From Campylobacter concisus (GTDB lineage Bacteria; Campylobacterota; Campylobacteria; Campylobacterales; Campylobacteraceae), in contig NZ_JAAKZC010000015.1 of the NCBI RefSeq assembly GCF_015230015.1, positions 1-52,162 on the forward strand: a DNA stretch of 52,162 nucleotides. Direction: 5' to 3'. The position numbers were made by a program, and so were the translations under genes. Positions 41,473-50,305 of the stretch are shown here, one piece after another. Numbering within the stretch: position 1 is the stretch's first letter; every line of letters starts with the position of its first letter. Under the pieces are notes generated by a model, which was not told the DNA's origin, did not search any database, and was given only the letters and a program-made list of their open reading frames with translations.

Positions 41473-41759
41473 TGGTGAAACATCTAATTGATATAGAAAA
41501 CTCTATCAAAGACATACTCCTAACTCCGCTTGGCTCTCGTGTGATGCTGCCTGAGTATGGCAGCAGAATTTATGAGCTAATAGATCGCAAGGTGGATGAT
41601 GAATTTCGTGCTGATCTGGCGTGCTACGTCATAGAAGCCGTAGAAAGATGGGAAAAAAGAGTGAAGATAGACGAAGTAAAGCTAATAAGCCTAAAAGACC
41701 ATAGGCTAAATTTTAAGATCGTTCTAATTAGCGGCGACGAGATAGGGATAGAGCTATGA
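41472..41759 (+). CDS. Baseplate wedge protein gpW (gp25-like)
   Basis: 95 residues of the GPW/gp25 family: TPLGSRVMLPEYGSRIYELID near the start, and a beta-rich end. The gpV stop and its start overlap by one base. It is a baseplate wedge component that initiates sheath polymerisation. Confidence 0.9.
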   Translation: MVKHLIDIENSIKDILLTPLGSRVMLPEYGSRIYELIDRKVDDEFRADLACYVIEAVERWEKRVKIDEVKLISLKDHRLNFKIVLISGDEIGIEL

Positions 41760-42841
41760 GCTTTTTAAAAAATTTACCGTATCCAGGCGTGATCGAAGAG
41801 CTTAACTACGACGAGCTTTTAAACGGTATTAAAGAGCTTTTTAAAAGCTATTTGACGGATAAAGAAATTTCGCTTTTGGAGAGCGATAACTATTCGGCCC
41901 TGCTTGAGACGCTGGCTTACCGCGAGCTGCTTTTGCGAGCCAGGATAAATAGTAGCGTAAAATCTATGCTTTTACCTTTTGCCCAAGGTAGCGATCTTGA
42001 TAATATCGTAGCGATATACGGCATAGAGCGCCTAAAAGGAGAAAAGCCGACCGCGCAGAGTGAATTTACACTCTCTATGCCAAGAAGCAGCGATACGTAT
42101 TTGCCAAAAGGTCTAATTTTACGTAGCGAAAACGGCAAGCAAGCAACCTTAAAAAGCGAGACGATAATAAGAGCAAACGAATTAAAGGCCGTCGGAACGA
42201 TCATCTTAGATGAGTTTACAAAAACCAGTAGAACAAAGTGCGAATATATCCAAACGCCTTTTCCTTTCGTGCTAAAAGCAAAACAGCTAAGTGAGTTTGA
42301 AGGCGGAGCCGAGCGTGAAAGCGACGAAAGGCTAAGGGAAAGAGCGGTGCTATCTTTGGAGAGGTTTTCGACCGCGGGAAGCAAAAAAGCCTATATATAT
42401 CACGCCCTTTCGGCAAATGCAAAGGTGGAAGAAACCAGCGTATTAAATGGGGGACCGGGCATAGTAAAGGTATACCTAAAAACTAGCGATATGAGCGAAG
42501 AGACCAGACAAAGCGTAGCGGACTATCTAAGCGGCGAGAAGGTACGCCCGCTAACAGATACGGTTACGGTAGCAAACGCTGCGATAAAAAATATAGAGGT
42601 TAAGGCCGAGCTGGAGCTCACCGATATGTTTTTGCAAGATAGTATAGATAAAGAAATCAAGGCCTCAAAAACCTCTCTTTCTATCGGCGAAGATCTAAAT
42701 TTAAGCTACATCTACTCTACTCTTCATAGAAGCGGGGTATATAGAGCAAGGCTAATAACTCTGAGCGCGGATACCAAAGTAGGAGAAGATAGCTTTATAA
42801 GAGTAAGTTTTTCTCTAAGCTACAAAAAGGCCGAGTTATGA
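41756..42841 (+). CDS. Baseplate protein gpJ (P2-like)
   Basis: 361 residues. N-terminal part has LLETLAYRELLLRARINS and LPFAQGSDLDNIVAIYG; the middle has GGAERESDERLRERAVLS, the family hallmark. It overlaps gpW by 4 bases and gpI by 4. It forms the baseplate wedge. Confidence 0.92.
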   Translation: MSFLKNLPYPGVIEELNYDELLNGIKELFKSYLTDKEISLLESDNYSALLETLAYRELLLRARINSSVKSMLLPFAQGSDLDNIVAIYGIERLKGEKPTAQSEFTLSMPRSSDTYLPKGLILRSENGKQATLKSETIIRANELKAVGTIILDEFTKTSRTKCEYIQTPFPFVLKAKQLSEFEGGAERESDERLRERAVLSLERFSTAGSKKAYIYHALSANAKVEETSVLNGGPGIVKVYLKTSDMSEETRQSVADYLSGEKVRPLTDTVTVANAAIKNIEVKAELELTDMFLQDSIDKEIKASKTSLSIGEDLNLSYIYSTLHRSGVYRARLITLSADTKVGEDSFIRVSFSLSYKKAEL

Positions 42842-43386
42842 GTTTACTGCCGAACCACAAAAACAAATTCGATAAAAAATTCGACGAGCTATTCGGAGTA
42901 AGGCTTGATAATCTGGATTTGGGAGCGATAAATATACTGGCCGACTCTTGCCCGGCTTCTCTTTTGCCTATACTGGCTCAAAGCTACGACGTGGATATAG
43001 ATGGACTTAGTGAAGCGGCAGCCAGAGAGCTTATAAAAAACGCCTTCGAGATACATTTTTATAGCGGTACTTTTTACGCTATGAAAAAAGCCGTGAGCGC
43101 ATACGATAAAGACGCGCTTATCATTGAAGGAAATCTAAGCCAGAAATATAACGGCGCTTTTAAATTTGGCGGCTCGCGCTTTTACGGAAGCAACAACCAC
43201 TGGGCGGAATATAGCATCATAACTAGCGGGCTAACGGACCGCGCGAAAGCGCAAAGACTAAAAGAGGCCGCAATCGCCGCTGCACCCGCTAGGTGCGTAT
43301 TAGTAGCGGTAGAGGCTAGAACGACCGCGCTAAGATACGACGGCAAGGCAACCTACGATAAAACTTACAATTACGGAGTGTATTAA
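42838..43386 (+). CDS. Tail protein gpI (P2-like)
   Basis: 182 residues, starting MSLLPNHKNKFDKKFDELF. The LAQSYDVDIDGLSEAAARELI and SGTFYAMKKAVSAY segments are typical of P2 gpI, which links baseplate wedge and fibre. The C-terminal part is likely adapted to the fibre below. Confidence 0.88.
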   Translation: MSLLPNHKNKFDKKFDELFGVRLDNLDLGAINILADSCPASLLPILAQSYDVDIDGLSEAAARELIKNAFEIHFYSGTFYAMKKAVSAYDKDALIIEGNLSQKYNGAFKFGGSRFYGSNNHWAEYSIITSGLTDRAKAQRLKEAAIAAAPARCVLVAVEARTTALRYDGKATYDKTYNYGVY

Positions 43387-43387
43387 A

Positions 43388-44026
43388 ATGGCAAATTTAA
43401 GAGAAACTGCCGCTTGGGAGAGCGGAATTTATCAACTAGAAACGACCGACCCGGTAGTCGGCGGCGCGGACGGAATAAGTAACAAGCAAGCTATTCAGCT
43501 GGCAAACCGTACCGGATACCTAAAAGGCGAGATAGAGACGCTAAAATCTGACACTAGCGCAAAGCTAGCTTCAAAGCGCGATATAAGCGATAGCTATTCA
43601 AAAGGCGAGGTTAACGCGCTACTAGCGCCTAAACTAGATAGCGCTATCGCCGAGGCCACGTATTTTAAAAAGACCGACAAAATAGACGCATACACGAAAG
43701 CTCAAACCGACGAGAAATTTGCGCTAAAAAACCAGATGTTGGGAATAAATCAAACAACCCAAAATTTATTAAGCACTAGGAGGCTAGACGTATTTTATGA
43801 GAATACCTCATTAAGGCCCATCGTTTTGTATGTAGATGTTTGGAACGAAAACAAAGTCATGCAACTAATTTTGAATGTGAACATAGGCGGTGAATTGGTT
43901 TCCGCGTCAAATACCGCACATACCAGTGCAGCTACTCATGTTGCCCAAACGTTTATCATACCTCCAAAAACAACGTATAAAGTTTCTGGCAATGGTGCTT
44001 TGTATGGTTGGGTGGAACTCAGATAG
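43388..44026 (+). CDS. Short tail fibre protein
   Basis: 212 residues. The first 50 residues (WESGIYQLETTDPVVGGADG, NKQAIQLANRTGYLKGE) are the conserved anchor of P2-like gpH fibres. A shaft with SKGEVNALLAPKLDS and TDEKFALKNQ repeats follows. The last 85 residues are a small beta domain, encoded by visibly more AT-rich DNA from about 43740 on, consistent with a swapped host-binding tip. It is short for a fibre. Confidence 0.85.
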   Translation: MANLRETAAWESGIYQLETTDPVVGGADGISNKQAIQLANRTGYLKGEIETLKSDTSAKLASKRDISDSYSKGEVNALLAPKLDSAIAEATYFKKTDKIDAYTKAQTDEKFALKNQMLGINQTTQNLLSTRRLDVFYENTSLRPIVLYVDVWNENKVMQLILNVNIGGELVSASNTAHTSAATHVAQTFIIPPKTTYKVSGNGALYGWVELR

Positions 44027-44034
44027 GAGAAAAA

Positions 44035-44340
44035 ATGAAATACTACAAAGACGATAATAATGAAATTTACGGGTACGAGGACGGCGAGAAGCCTTTAAGA
44101 GCGGGATTGGTTGCGATAGACGAGGCTGAGCTAAACGAAATTTTAGACGCTAAAATAGACGAAAAAGCGCGCGAGCTAGCGCAGCTCGAAGCGCAAATCA
44201 AAGAAACCGAAAGCTATATCCGTCATGCGATACTCATCGGAAACGATAGCGCCCTTCCCGAGCTTCGCGAGGAATACAAAGAGCTTATAGCCCAAAAACA
44301 AGCCCTAGAAAAAGGAGACGAAAATGAAAAAGAAAACTAA
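44035..44340 (+). CDS. Tail-fibre assembly-like protein (101 aa)
   Basis: From the ATG at 44035 with an AGGAG leader. It starts MKYYKDDNNEIYGYEDGE, the opening of small fibre-assembly (Tfa-like) proteins; the rest is an acidic coiled coil with KETESYIRHAILIGN. Probably a fibre chaperone or its relic. Its 3' end overlaps the next small gene. Confidence 0.65.
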   Translation: MKYYKDDNNEIYGYEDGEKPLRAGLVAIDEAELNEILDAKIDEKARELAQLEAQIKETESYIRHAILIGNDSALPELREEYKELIAQKQALEKGDENEKEN

Positions 44341-44488
44341 ACGCTGCGAGATATGCAGTTCAAAGCTAGATAAACAAGGAAATTGCCCTTGGAGCGGCTG
44401 CCCTGCTAGCCCAAAGTATCAAACGGAAGAAAACGAATCAAAGCAAGAAGAAAATCAAAAGGATAAAAATGAGAAGACTAAACAATAA
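44324..44488 (+). CDS. Small zinc-ribbon-like protein (54 aa)
   Basis: An AAAGGAG leader precedes the ATG. The first half holds four cysteines (CEIC and, ten residues on, CPWSGC), a plausible zinc knuckle; the second half is Glu/Lys/Asn-rich and probably disordered. It overlaps both neighbours (17 and 20 bases), so translation is coupled. No family recognised. Confidence 0.6.
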   Translation: MKKKTKRCEICSSKLDKQGNCPWSGCPASPKYQTEENESKQEENQKDKNEKTKQ

Positions 44489-45098
44489 AGAAATTTTGCA
44501 AATTTCAAAAAATATCGCTATCGAGCTTCCGCTTGAGATAGCCTCTTTCGTAGTAGTGCCCATAGCTCTAGCTTTTACGAAGCCTAGCAACGATCGTCTC
44601 CCGAAATGGGCTAGATGGTTCGAGGACGCCAACGACTATTATGACGGAGAGAATGCAGCCATAAATGGCGACGGCGGGTGGAGACGGGATCACTTCCCGC
44701 CTCCTAAAAACCGCACGTACTTCGCGCGCCTTTGTTGGCTATACAGAAACCGCATAGGCTATTTTTCAAGCAAATACCTAGGCGTCAAGATGGACGACAT
44801 AGATCCCGCTAGCGTAGTTACGATAGGAGACCCTAGCGTAACCTCAAACGGCGGCAGGGTAAGCTCGTGGTGTAAGGTGGAGTGTCGCCTCAAAGACGGC
44901 AGGAGAAGATTCGGCTATTACCGCATGATCAGGTGGAACAAGCGGTTTTACGCGAGAATTTACGTCGGCTGGAAACTTATGGACATAGCCGACGCGAATG
45001 AGAAAAATTGGCACGAATATACCCAAGCCGAAGATAAGAAAGCCTTAGAGACGGTATGGGCGTTTCATCCGTTTAAGGGAGTCGAAGACGCCCGATAA
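44469..45098 (+). CDS. Uncharacterised phage protein with one hydrophobic segment (209 aa)
   Basis: A hydrophobic stretch (ELPLEIASFVVVPIALAF, about 19-36) is followed by a Trp-rich soluble part with LPKWARWFEDANDYYDG, RLCWLYRNRIGYFSSKYLG, and a beta-rich GRRRFGYYRMIRWNKRFYARIYVGW region. Similar proteins are known beside tail-fibre genes in other phages. The role is unknown; membrane alteration during infection is one possibility. Confidence 0.75.
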   Translation: MRRLNNKEILQISKNIAIELPLEIASFVVVPIALAFTKPSNDRLPKWARWFEDANDYYDGENAAINGDGGWRRDHFPPPKNRTYFARLCWLYRNRIGYFSSKYLGVKMDDIDPASVVTIGDPSVTSNGGRVSSWCKVECRLKDGRRRFGYYRMIRWNKRFYARIYVGWKLMDIADANEKNWHEYTQAEDKKALETVWAFHPFKGVEDAR

Positions 45099-45136
45099 AG
45101 AATTTCAAACATTAACAAATTTTAAAAGGAGATAGT

Positions 45137-46300
45137 ATGGCAGCAAAGTTCGGGGTAAACGTAACCATAAGCGCCGAGGCCGCAAGGCCTATCAGCGTAG
45201 AAAGTACTACGCCTATTGGTATAGCAGGGTATGAAGAGGTGTTAGAAAATGGTCTACATTTTTATATGACAACAGCAAAGGCACTTGAAGCTCTTGAAAC
45301 AAAATACAAAGCTAAAAAGGATGCGAGCCAAGCTTTTAAAAAAGGCTCTATTTATAGGGCATTAAAGGGCATCGAAGATCAGGCGGTTAATACACAAATA
45401 ATATTAAGCGTATTCACCAAAGACGACGATAGCGATACGAACAATGAGATCACAGAGTGCAAAAGTGCCGTTACAGAGTTTGCTAAAGCTAAATCTCGCT
45501 TCGGATATAACCCTAATCTAATCGTAGCACCCGAATATAGCCACGAAGATGCGATTAAGGGCGAGATAGAAAAGATGGCAACCAGGCTAAAAGCAACCGG
45601 CATCGTAGATCTAAAAGTTCAGGATGCGGCCGCGGCGATAGTAAAGATGGGAGACTTTGGCACTAGAAGGCTAGTTGCTGCTTATCCAAATGTCAAGGTT
45701 TGGGATGATGAAACGAACGCTTATGTCTATGAGGGGCAAAGTGCGAGAATAGCCGGCATGATAGCTCATACGGACGGCATGAGCGAGTTTGGATATAGCG
45801 ACAGCTACTCAAACAGAGTTATGATAGGGGTTTCTGGTACGCAAATAGACGTGGATTTTGAGCTTGGAGAAACTTGCACCGCGGACGAGCTAAGGGCGGC
45901 TAAAATTTCGACCGTTATCAGAGAAAGCGGTTTTAGAGCGTGGGGCGGAGAGACTAGCGATCAAGATACTATATGGAAAGACCTTGCAAGAGTAAGGGTA
46001 TTTGACCGTATTTCGCAAGCTTGCCAAAAGGGAGTGCTGTTTGCGATCGATAGAAAAGCAGATCAATTATATCACGCCAAAAGAAGCGTTAGCGAGCTAC
46101 TGCGCAGTCTGGTCGGGGCAAAAGTACTGCTCGGATACGAACTTAGCTGGAGCGAGAAAAATACGCTAGCAAACATTACGGACGGCAAATTTTATCTGGA
46201 CGTCCGCATGCAAAACAATCCTATCGTAAAACAGCTTACGCTTGATTTTATCTATGTCGATAAATACGGTGAAACGCTTATGAACGATTTAAATAAATAA
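45137..46300 (+). CDS. Tail sheath protein (P2 gpFI-like)
   Basis: 387 residues. Landmarks: PIGIAGYEEVLENG, NPNLIVAPEYS, a long central part with ARIAGMIAHTD, and GFRAWGGETSDQDTIWKDLARVRVFD near the end, the contractile-sheath hallmark. AAAGGAGATAGT leader. It polymerises around the tube and contracts on infection. Confidence 0.95.
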   Translation: MAAKFGVNVTISAEAARPISVESTTPIGIAGYEEVLENGLHFYMTTAKALEALETKYKAKKDASQAFKKGSIYRALKGIEDQAVNTQIILSVFTKDDDSDTNNEITECKSAVTEFAKAKSRFGYNPNLIVAPEYSHEDAIKGEIEKMATRLKATGIVDLKVQDAAAAIVKMGDFGTRRLVAAYPNVKVWDDETNAYVYEGQSARIAGMIAHTDGMSEFGYSDSYSNRVMIGVSGTQIDVDFELGETCTADELRAAKISTVIRESGFRAWGGETSDQDTIWKDLARVRVFDRISQACQKGVLFAIDRKADQLYHAKRSVSELLRSLVGAKVLLGYELSWSEKNTLANITDGKFYLDVRMQNNPIVKQLTLDFIYVDKYGETLMNDLNK

Positions 46301-46310
46301 GGAGTAAAAA

Positions 46311-46826
46311 ATGGTAAAGAGACAAATTCCTCAAGTTATTCAGGAAGCAAGCGTATTCATAAACGGTCAAGGATATTTAGGCGTAGTTAAATCGCTCACA
46401 ATACCAAAGATAGAACAAGAGACGATCGAAGCCAAAGGGGCGCTCGGCGGGAATTTCGCAAGCGGGACGATAAAACCCGTAGAAATGGAGTTTAAGCTAA
46501 GCGTGCTTGATAGGAACACATACTTGGGTTATGGACTAAACACTTGGAATAACAGAATTCCTTTTTTATTCAAGGCTAGCATCTTTCAATCCGGCAAAGG
46601 CGCTCCCGAGCCTTTTTCTATGGCTGTCACTGGCGATATCACCGAGATAGACCCGGGAAGCTTTGAAAGCGGAAAAGAGATGGAAGTTAGCGTCAAGCTA
46701 GCCGTTCATTTTTTAGATATAAATATAGGCAAAGTCCCGGTAGCGTTACTAGACGTCGAAAACATGATATGCCTTATAGGCGGTGTGGATTATTTGGCGC
46801 AAGTACGTTCAAATTTGGGCGAATAA
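46311..46826 (+). CDS. Tail tube protein (P2 gpFII-like)
   Basis: 171 residues beginning MVKRQIPQVIQEASVFINGQ, with LTIPKIEQETIEAKGALGG and MEVSVKLAVHFLDINIGKV, all family features. It forms the rigid inner tube. A perfect 9-bp hairpin separates it from the tail assembly gene. Confidence 0.93.
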   Translation: MVKRQIPQVIQEASVFINGQGYLGVVKSLTIPKIEQETIEAKGALGGNFASGTIKPVEMEFKLSVLDRNTYLGYGLNTWNNRIPFLFKASIFQSGKGAPEPFSMAVTGDITEIDPGSFESGKEMEVSVKLAVHFLDINIGKVPVALLDVENMICLIGGVDYLAQVRSNLGE

Positions 46827-46836
46827 TCAATATTTT

Positions 46837-46864
46837 CTATCGGCGACGAGAGCTGCGCCGATAG
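46837..46864 (+). terminator. Hairpin after the tail tube gene
   Basis: CTATCGGCG (46837-46845) pairs perfectly with CGCCGATAG (46856-46864) over a 10-base loop. No T-run follows directly, so it may lower rather than stop read-through, giving more tube than chaperone. Confidence 0.5.
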
Positions 46865-46913
46865 ATTAAACGGCTTTTTAAAGGCCCTTAAATTTTAAGT
46901 CAAAGGAATAAAA

Positions 46914-47320
46914 ATGAGCAAGAAAAACGAAATCATCGAGCAAGACGGCATCAAATACACCGTCGTTACGTTATCAGACGGCAACGAAGTTAAAATCAGG
47001 CATCCAAAAGGCAAAGATCTTCGCTTTGCTATGAGCGCAGGCAGAAGCAACGAGGCTGATTTGACTTTTAGGCTAGCTAGCAACCTTACTTGTATGAGCG
47101 AAGCGGAGCTTGAGGAGCTAGAAGCCAAAGACTGCTCGCTTATTCTTAGCGCGGTAGCGGGTTTTTTAGCGTAGGCCACACTCGCGAGGGCGTGGCGATA
47201 ATAGGACACGCGCTTCATTTTTCGTTTGATGAAATTATGGAGTTTTACGTAGATGAATACGAGGATTTTTTAAAAATAGCGATGGAAATTTTAAAGGCTA
47301 AATCTCAAAGTTTGGCATAA
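46914..47320 (+). CDS. Tail assembly chaperones gpE and gpE+E' (-1 frameshift)
   Basis: The zero-frame product (46914-47174, 86 residues, ending SAVAGFLA) is the P2 gpE-type tail assembly protein. At its end the heptamer T TTT TTA (47162-47168) lies exactly in frame for -1 slippage. The shifted frame continues FFSVGHTREGVAIIG, then LHFSFDEIMEFYVDEYEDF, to a stop at 47318-47320, giving about 135 residues. P2 and many tailed phages make E and E+E' this way in fixed ratio. A GCCAC/GTGGC stem (47175-47196) follows the slip site. The tape measure gene comes next, as expected. Confidence 0.85.
47162..47168 (+). promoter_or_regulatory. Programmed -1 frameshift site
   Basis: T TTT TTA in the X XXY YYZ register of gpE, nine bases upstream of the gpE stop codon's last base. 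It is the same heptamer class used by retroviral gag-pol. A short stem GCCAC/GTGGC starts seven bases downstream. Confidence 0.75.
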
Positions 47321-47685
47321 AAGATATAGCTTATTAAGAATTTAATAACGCCCTGAAATAGTATGGAGCCAAAGGCGCAAGCAAGAGCTAATTCAATGCT
47401 AAAAAAGCCTATTAGCCCTGAAAAAATTAGAGCCGAGGCTACAAAAATGCTAACGCTGCTGTCTTTTTTTTCATCAAAAAGAAAATCCATATTAGGCGTA
47501 GGGCGATCTTTGACGCACGGGGCTAATCCAAAAGCGTTAAGTAAAGCAAAGATCGGTACAGCCAAGATGGTTCCGAAAAATAGTCCGCCCGCGATATTAT
47601 CGCTATTTGGTATTTTACCCTCGATCATATAGGCGCTAAGAGTTCCTAAAAGTAGGACGAATGTAAGAAAAATGAGTCGTTTCAT
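47305..47685 (-). CDS. Small polytopic membrane protein, probable lysogenic cargo
   Basis: 126 residues on the opposite strand within the tail operon. Membrane segments: about 4-22, 33-55, 80-98 and 103-122; between them is a polar loop (VKDRPTPNMDFLFDEKKD). No family recognised. No ribosome site is seen, but TTGACT-17-TAAAAT lies immediately upstream and predicts a transcript starting at the ATG itself. It ends tail to tail with the E' frame (16-base overlap). Placement and own promoter suggest expression in the lysogen, for example superinfection exclusion; that function is inference. Confidence 0.65.
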   Translation of the reverse strand: MKRLIFLTFVLLLGTLSAYMIEGKIPNSDNIAGGLFFGTILAVPIFALLNAFGLAPCVKDRPTPNMDFLFDEKKDSSVSIFVASALIFSGLIGFFSIELALACAFGSILFQGVIKFLISYIFYAKL

Positions 47686-47691
47686 ACGGAT

Positions 47692-47720
47692 ATTTTAAGC
47701 CAAAAAACCAGTAAAGTCAA
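47692..47720 (-). promoter_or_regulatory. Promoter for the membrane cargo gene (leaderless)
   Basis: Read on the minus strand: TTGACT (47720-47715), 17 bases, TAAAAT (47697-47692), then six bases to the ATG at 47685. The usual start distance places the first transcribed base at the A of ATG. Confidence 0.6.
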
Positions 47721-47736
47721 GAAAAGGAGAACAAAA

Positions 47737-49929
47737 ATGGATAGCACGCAAGTGGGCATATTAATTAGCCTAAAAACAGCTGGCTTTGGTGCTTTATCTG
47801 GCAATATAAGCTCACTTAGCAAGCTTAGTGCTGGGCTTGAAAAAGTTGGTAAAAACGTTACTGGGCTAAATGAAAAAATAGCTAAGATCGGCGCACTTAA
47901 AGCAAACATCGATACGAATGTAGGCAAGATCAGCGGTGAGCTGGGCAAATGGCAAAGCACTCTAGCAACGGCTGCTAGCTTTGTGGTGCCGGTTAAACTC
48001 GCCGTAGATTTTGAAAGCTCGATGGCAGAAGTTAAAAAATACGTCGATTTTAAAAGCAAAGACGAGGTAAAAAATTTAGGAGAGCAGATAAAACAGCTAA
48101 GTCGCGAACTTGGCATAAACGCAAATGAGCTAGCGCAAATTTCAGCCTCTGGCGGACAGCTTGGACTCGATAGTTCAAAGATCGCAGACTTTACAAAGTT
48201 AGTCTCTAAAATGGGCGTAGCATTTGATATGAGCGGTAAAGATGCGGGCGATGCGATTGCGCTAACGATGAACAACCTAAAACTAGGAATTGATGAGATA
48301 GCAACTCTTGGCGATAAGATAAACTATCTTGACGATAAAATGTCTATGGTAAAAGCAAGAGATATCATAAACGTAATCGGTCGTACGGCAGGCTCAGGCT
48401 CGATACTTGGACTTAAAGGTGATAAAATTTCAGCTCTTGCTAGCAGCTTTTTGTCTCTAGGTAAAGCTCCCGAAGTGGCCTCAACAGCAATGAACTCGCT
48501 ATTTAATAAACTTGCAAATATCGACGGGCAAGACGAGAAATTTAAAAAAGCTCTGCAAAGCATTGGAATGGATGCAAACTACTTAAAGGTTGCAATGGCA
48601 CGCGATGCTAGCGGTGGGCTTGATATGTTTTTAAACACTCTAGCCAAAGTCGATAAAAAGGCTCAAATGGGCGTACTAACCGATCTATTCGGTACTCAAT
48701 TTGCCGACGATATGGGTTCGCTAGTAAACGCGATCAGTCAATACAATCAGGCTGTAAATTTAGTAAACGATAAAGGAGCGATCGGTAGTATGGACGAAGC
48801 GATGAAGGCTAAACTAGCCACTACTAAAAGCGGACTAGAAAGGCTTACTCAAAGCTTCATAAGCTTAGGTATCACGATAGGTGATGCCTTTTTGCCAACG
48901 TTAAATTTAATCGTAAATGGACTTTCAAAAGTGACAAATTCTATAGCCGCGTTTACCGAGAAATTTCCAAATTTGTCAAAAACACTATTTGGTATTGTAG
49001 GCGGTATGCTTGCTATTATCACCGTGGCTCCTATGCTTAAAATTTTGTGGTGGAGTCTTAATATAGCATGGCAACAAGCTAAAATTTTAGGGACTGGCAT
49101 AAGCTTTTTAAATAGTGTGTTTAAGCTTAAATATCTAAATACTTTAAAGTTAAATGCTGCGTATTTGATCACCGCTACTCGTATGAAAGCCGCGGCAGCG
49201 GCTACCTGGATAGCAAACGCCGTGGGCAAAGCATGGGCGGCGACTATGGCGGCAGTAAGAGGCGCATCTCTCGCGGCTGCGGCCGGCATGAAAATAATGC
49301 GCCTAGCCCTCATCTCTACTGGTATCGGAGCCCTGGTAGTAGCTTTAGGAGCGGGCGCGGCATGGATTATAGAAAACTGGGACAAAGTAAAAGCCTTTTT
49401 TGGAAATATCTGGGAGAGCGTAAAGCCCTATTGGGAGGCTACTTCAAATTTCTTTAGCTCTATATTCGATTCGGTAGTAGAGTGGTGGAGATCTATCTTT
49501 GGAGGCTTTTTTGATTGGGTATCCGAGAAATTTCAGTGGGTCGTAGATATCGTTAGCTCTATCGGAGACGCCTTGGGAGTGGCTACTGATTGGACGAAAG
49601 ACGCTCTTGGTATAGGAGACGGCAAAGAGAGCAACTGGTATAACCCTTTTTCGTGGTTTAACAACGAAGAACCTCAAAGCGCGCCGGTAAAGGCCAAAGA
49701 GGTCTTATCCGCGGCGTCTAAACCCGCTTCCCCGCAAGCCGCCGCGTTAGCGGCTACCTCAAGCGGAGCGAATATAAATATAAACTTTAACGGCGATTTT
49801 TTGCTTAATTCAAATAACGGCAAATTCGATCTTGAAAGCTTTAAGGCTCAAATAACAAGAGGAGTCAAAGAGGCGCTTAAAAGAGATGAATTTAATAGCA
49901 CCAACACCGAAATAAGAGAGCAAAGGTAA
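47737..49929 (+). CDS. Tail tape measure protein
   Basis: 730 residues, AAAAGGAGAAC leader. The N-terminal coiled region is followed by the TP901-type core (VDFESSMAEVKKYVDF, ISASGGQLGLDSSKI, ISALASSFLSLGKAPEVA). Hydrophobic segments at about 418-440 and 525-545 and a Trp-rich part (near 575-640) follow. It sets tail length and enters the cell envelope with DNA. It is short for a tape measure, implying a short tail. The first 1.3 kb uses host-like codons and the remainder does not, a sign of mosaic joining near 49180. Confidence 0.92.
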   Translation: MDSTQVGILISLKTAGFGALSGNISSLSKLSAGLEKVGKNVTGLNEKIAKIGALKANIDTNVGKISGELGKWQSTLATAASFVVPVKLAVDFESSMAEVKKYVDFKSKDEVKNLGEQIKQLSRELGINANELAQISASGGQLGLDSSKIADFTKLVSKMGVAFDMSGKDAGDAIALTMNNLKLGIDEIATLGDKINYLDDKMSMVKARDIINVIGRTAGSGSILGLKGDKISALASSFLSLGKAPEVASTAMNSLFNKLANIDGQDEKFKKALQSIGMDANYLKVAMARDASGGLDMFLNTLAKVDKKAQMGVLTDLFGTQFADDMGSLVNAISQYNQAVNLVNDKGAIGSMDEAMKAKLATTKSGLERLTQSFISLGITIGDAFLPTLNLIVNGLSKVTNSIAAFTEKFPNLSKTLFGIVGGMLAIITVAPMLKILWWSLNIAWQQAKILGTGISFLNSVFKLKYLNTLKLNAAYLITATRMKAAAAATWIANAVGKAWAATMAAVRGASLAAAAGMKIMRLALISTGIGALVVALGAGAAWIIENWDKVKAFFGNIWESVKPYWEATSNFFSSIFDSVVEWWRSIFGGFFDWVSEKFQWVVDIVSSIGDALGVATDWTKDALGIGDGKESNWYNPFSWFNNEEPQSAPVKAKEVLSAASKPASPQAAALAATSSGANININFNGDFLLNSNNGKFDLESFKAQITRGVKEALKRDEFNSTNTEIREQR

Positions 49930-49933
49930 CGAT

Positions 49934-50305
49934 ATGGTCTTAAATTTGGGCGGATTTAAATTTAACTGGAAGCAAGTAGGCGGCATATCGCTCGAGACCG
50001 AGTTTGGCATAAGCTCGCAGGATCGTATCCAAAATCACCCCATTTTATTTGCGGCAAATTTAGGAAACCAAACCGTGAGCATAGAGGGCCAGACTATGCC
50101 CTATAACGGCGACAAACAAACGGCACTTAAAAGACTTTACGATATAGCTTACTCAAGGCAAAGTTATCCGCTAACCAACGGAAACGGCAAATATTTCGGC
50201 AGGTTTGCGGTTATTAAAATCAGCGAAAAACAAGCCGTATTTACCCCAAACGGAGCGTTTTTTACACAGAGCTTTAATATCGAGCTTAGGAGAGATTATG
50301 ATTAA
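49934..50305 (+). CDS. Tail protein gpU (P2-like)
   Basis: 123 residues. The start MVLNLGGFKFNWKQVGGI, the middle FAANLGNQTVSIEGQTMPYNG and the end FTQSFNIELRRDYD match gpU, which caps the tail tube end. It follows the tape measure gene by 4 bases, as in P2. Confidence 0.9.
   Translation: MVLNLGGFKFNWKQVGGISLETEFGISSQDRIQNHPILFAANLGNQTVSIEGQTMPYNGDKQTALKRLYDIAYSRQSYPLTNGNGKYFGRFAVIKISEKQAVFTPNGAFFTQSFNIELRRDYD

Noticed and set aside
47363-47632. Plus-strand gene opposite the membrane protein
   Set aside because: No ribosome site, a composition typical of the complement of a hydrophobic protein, and a good promoter exists only for the minus strand.
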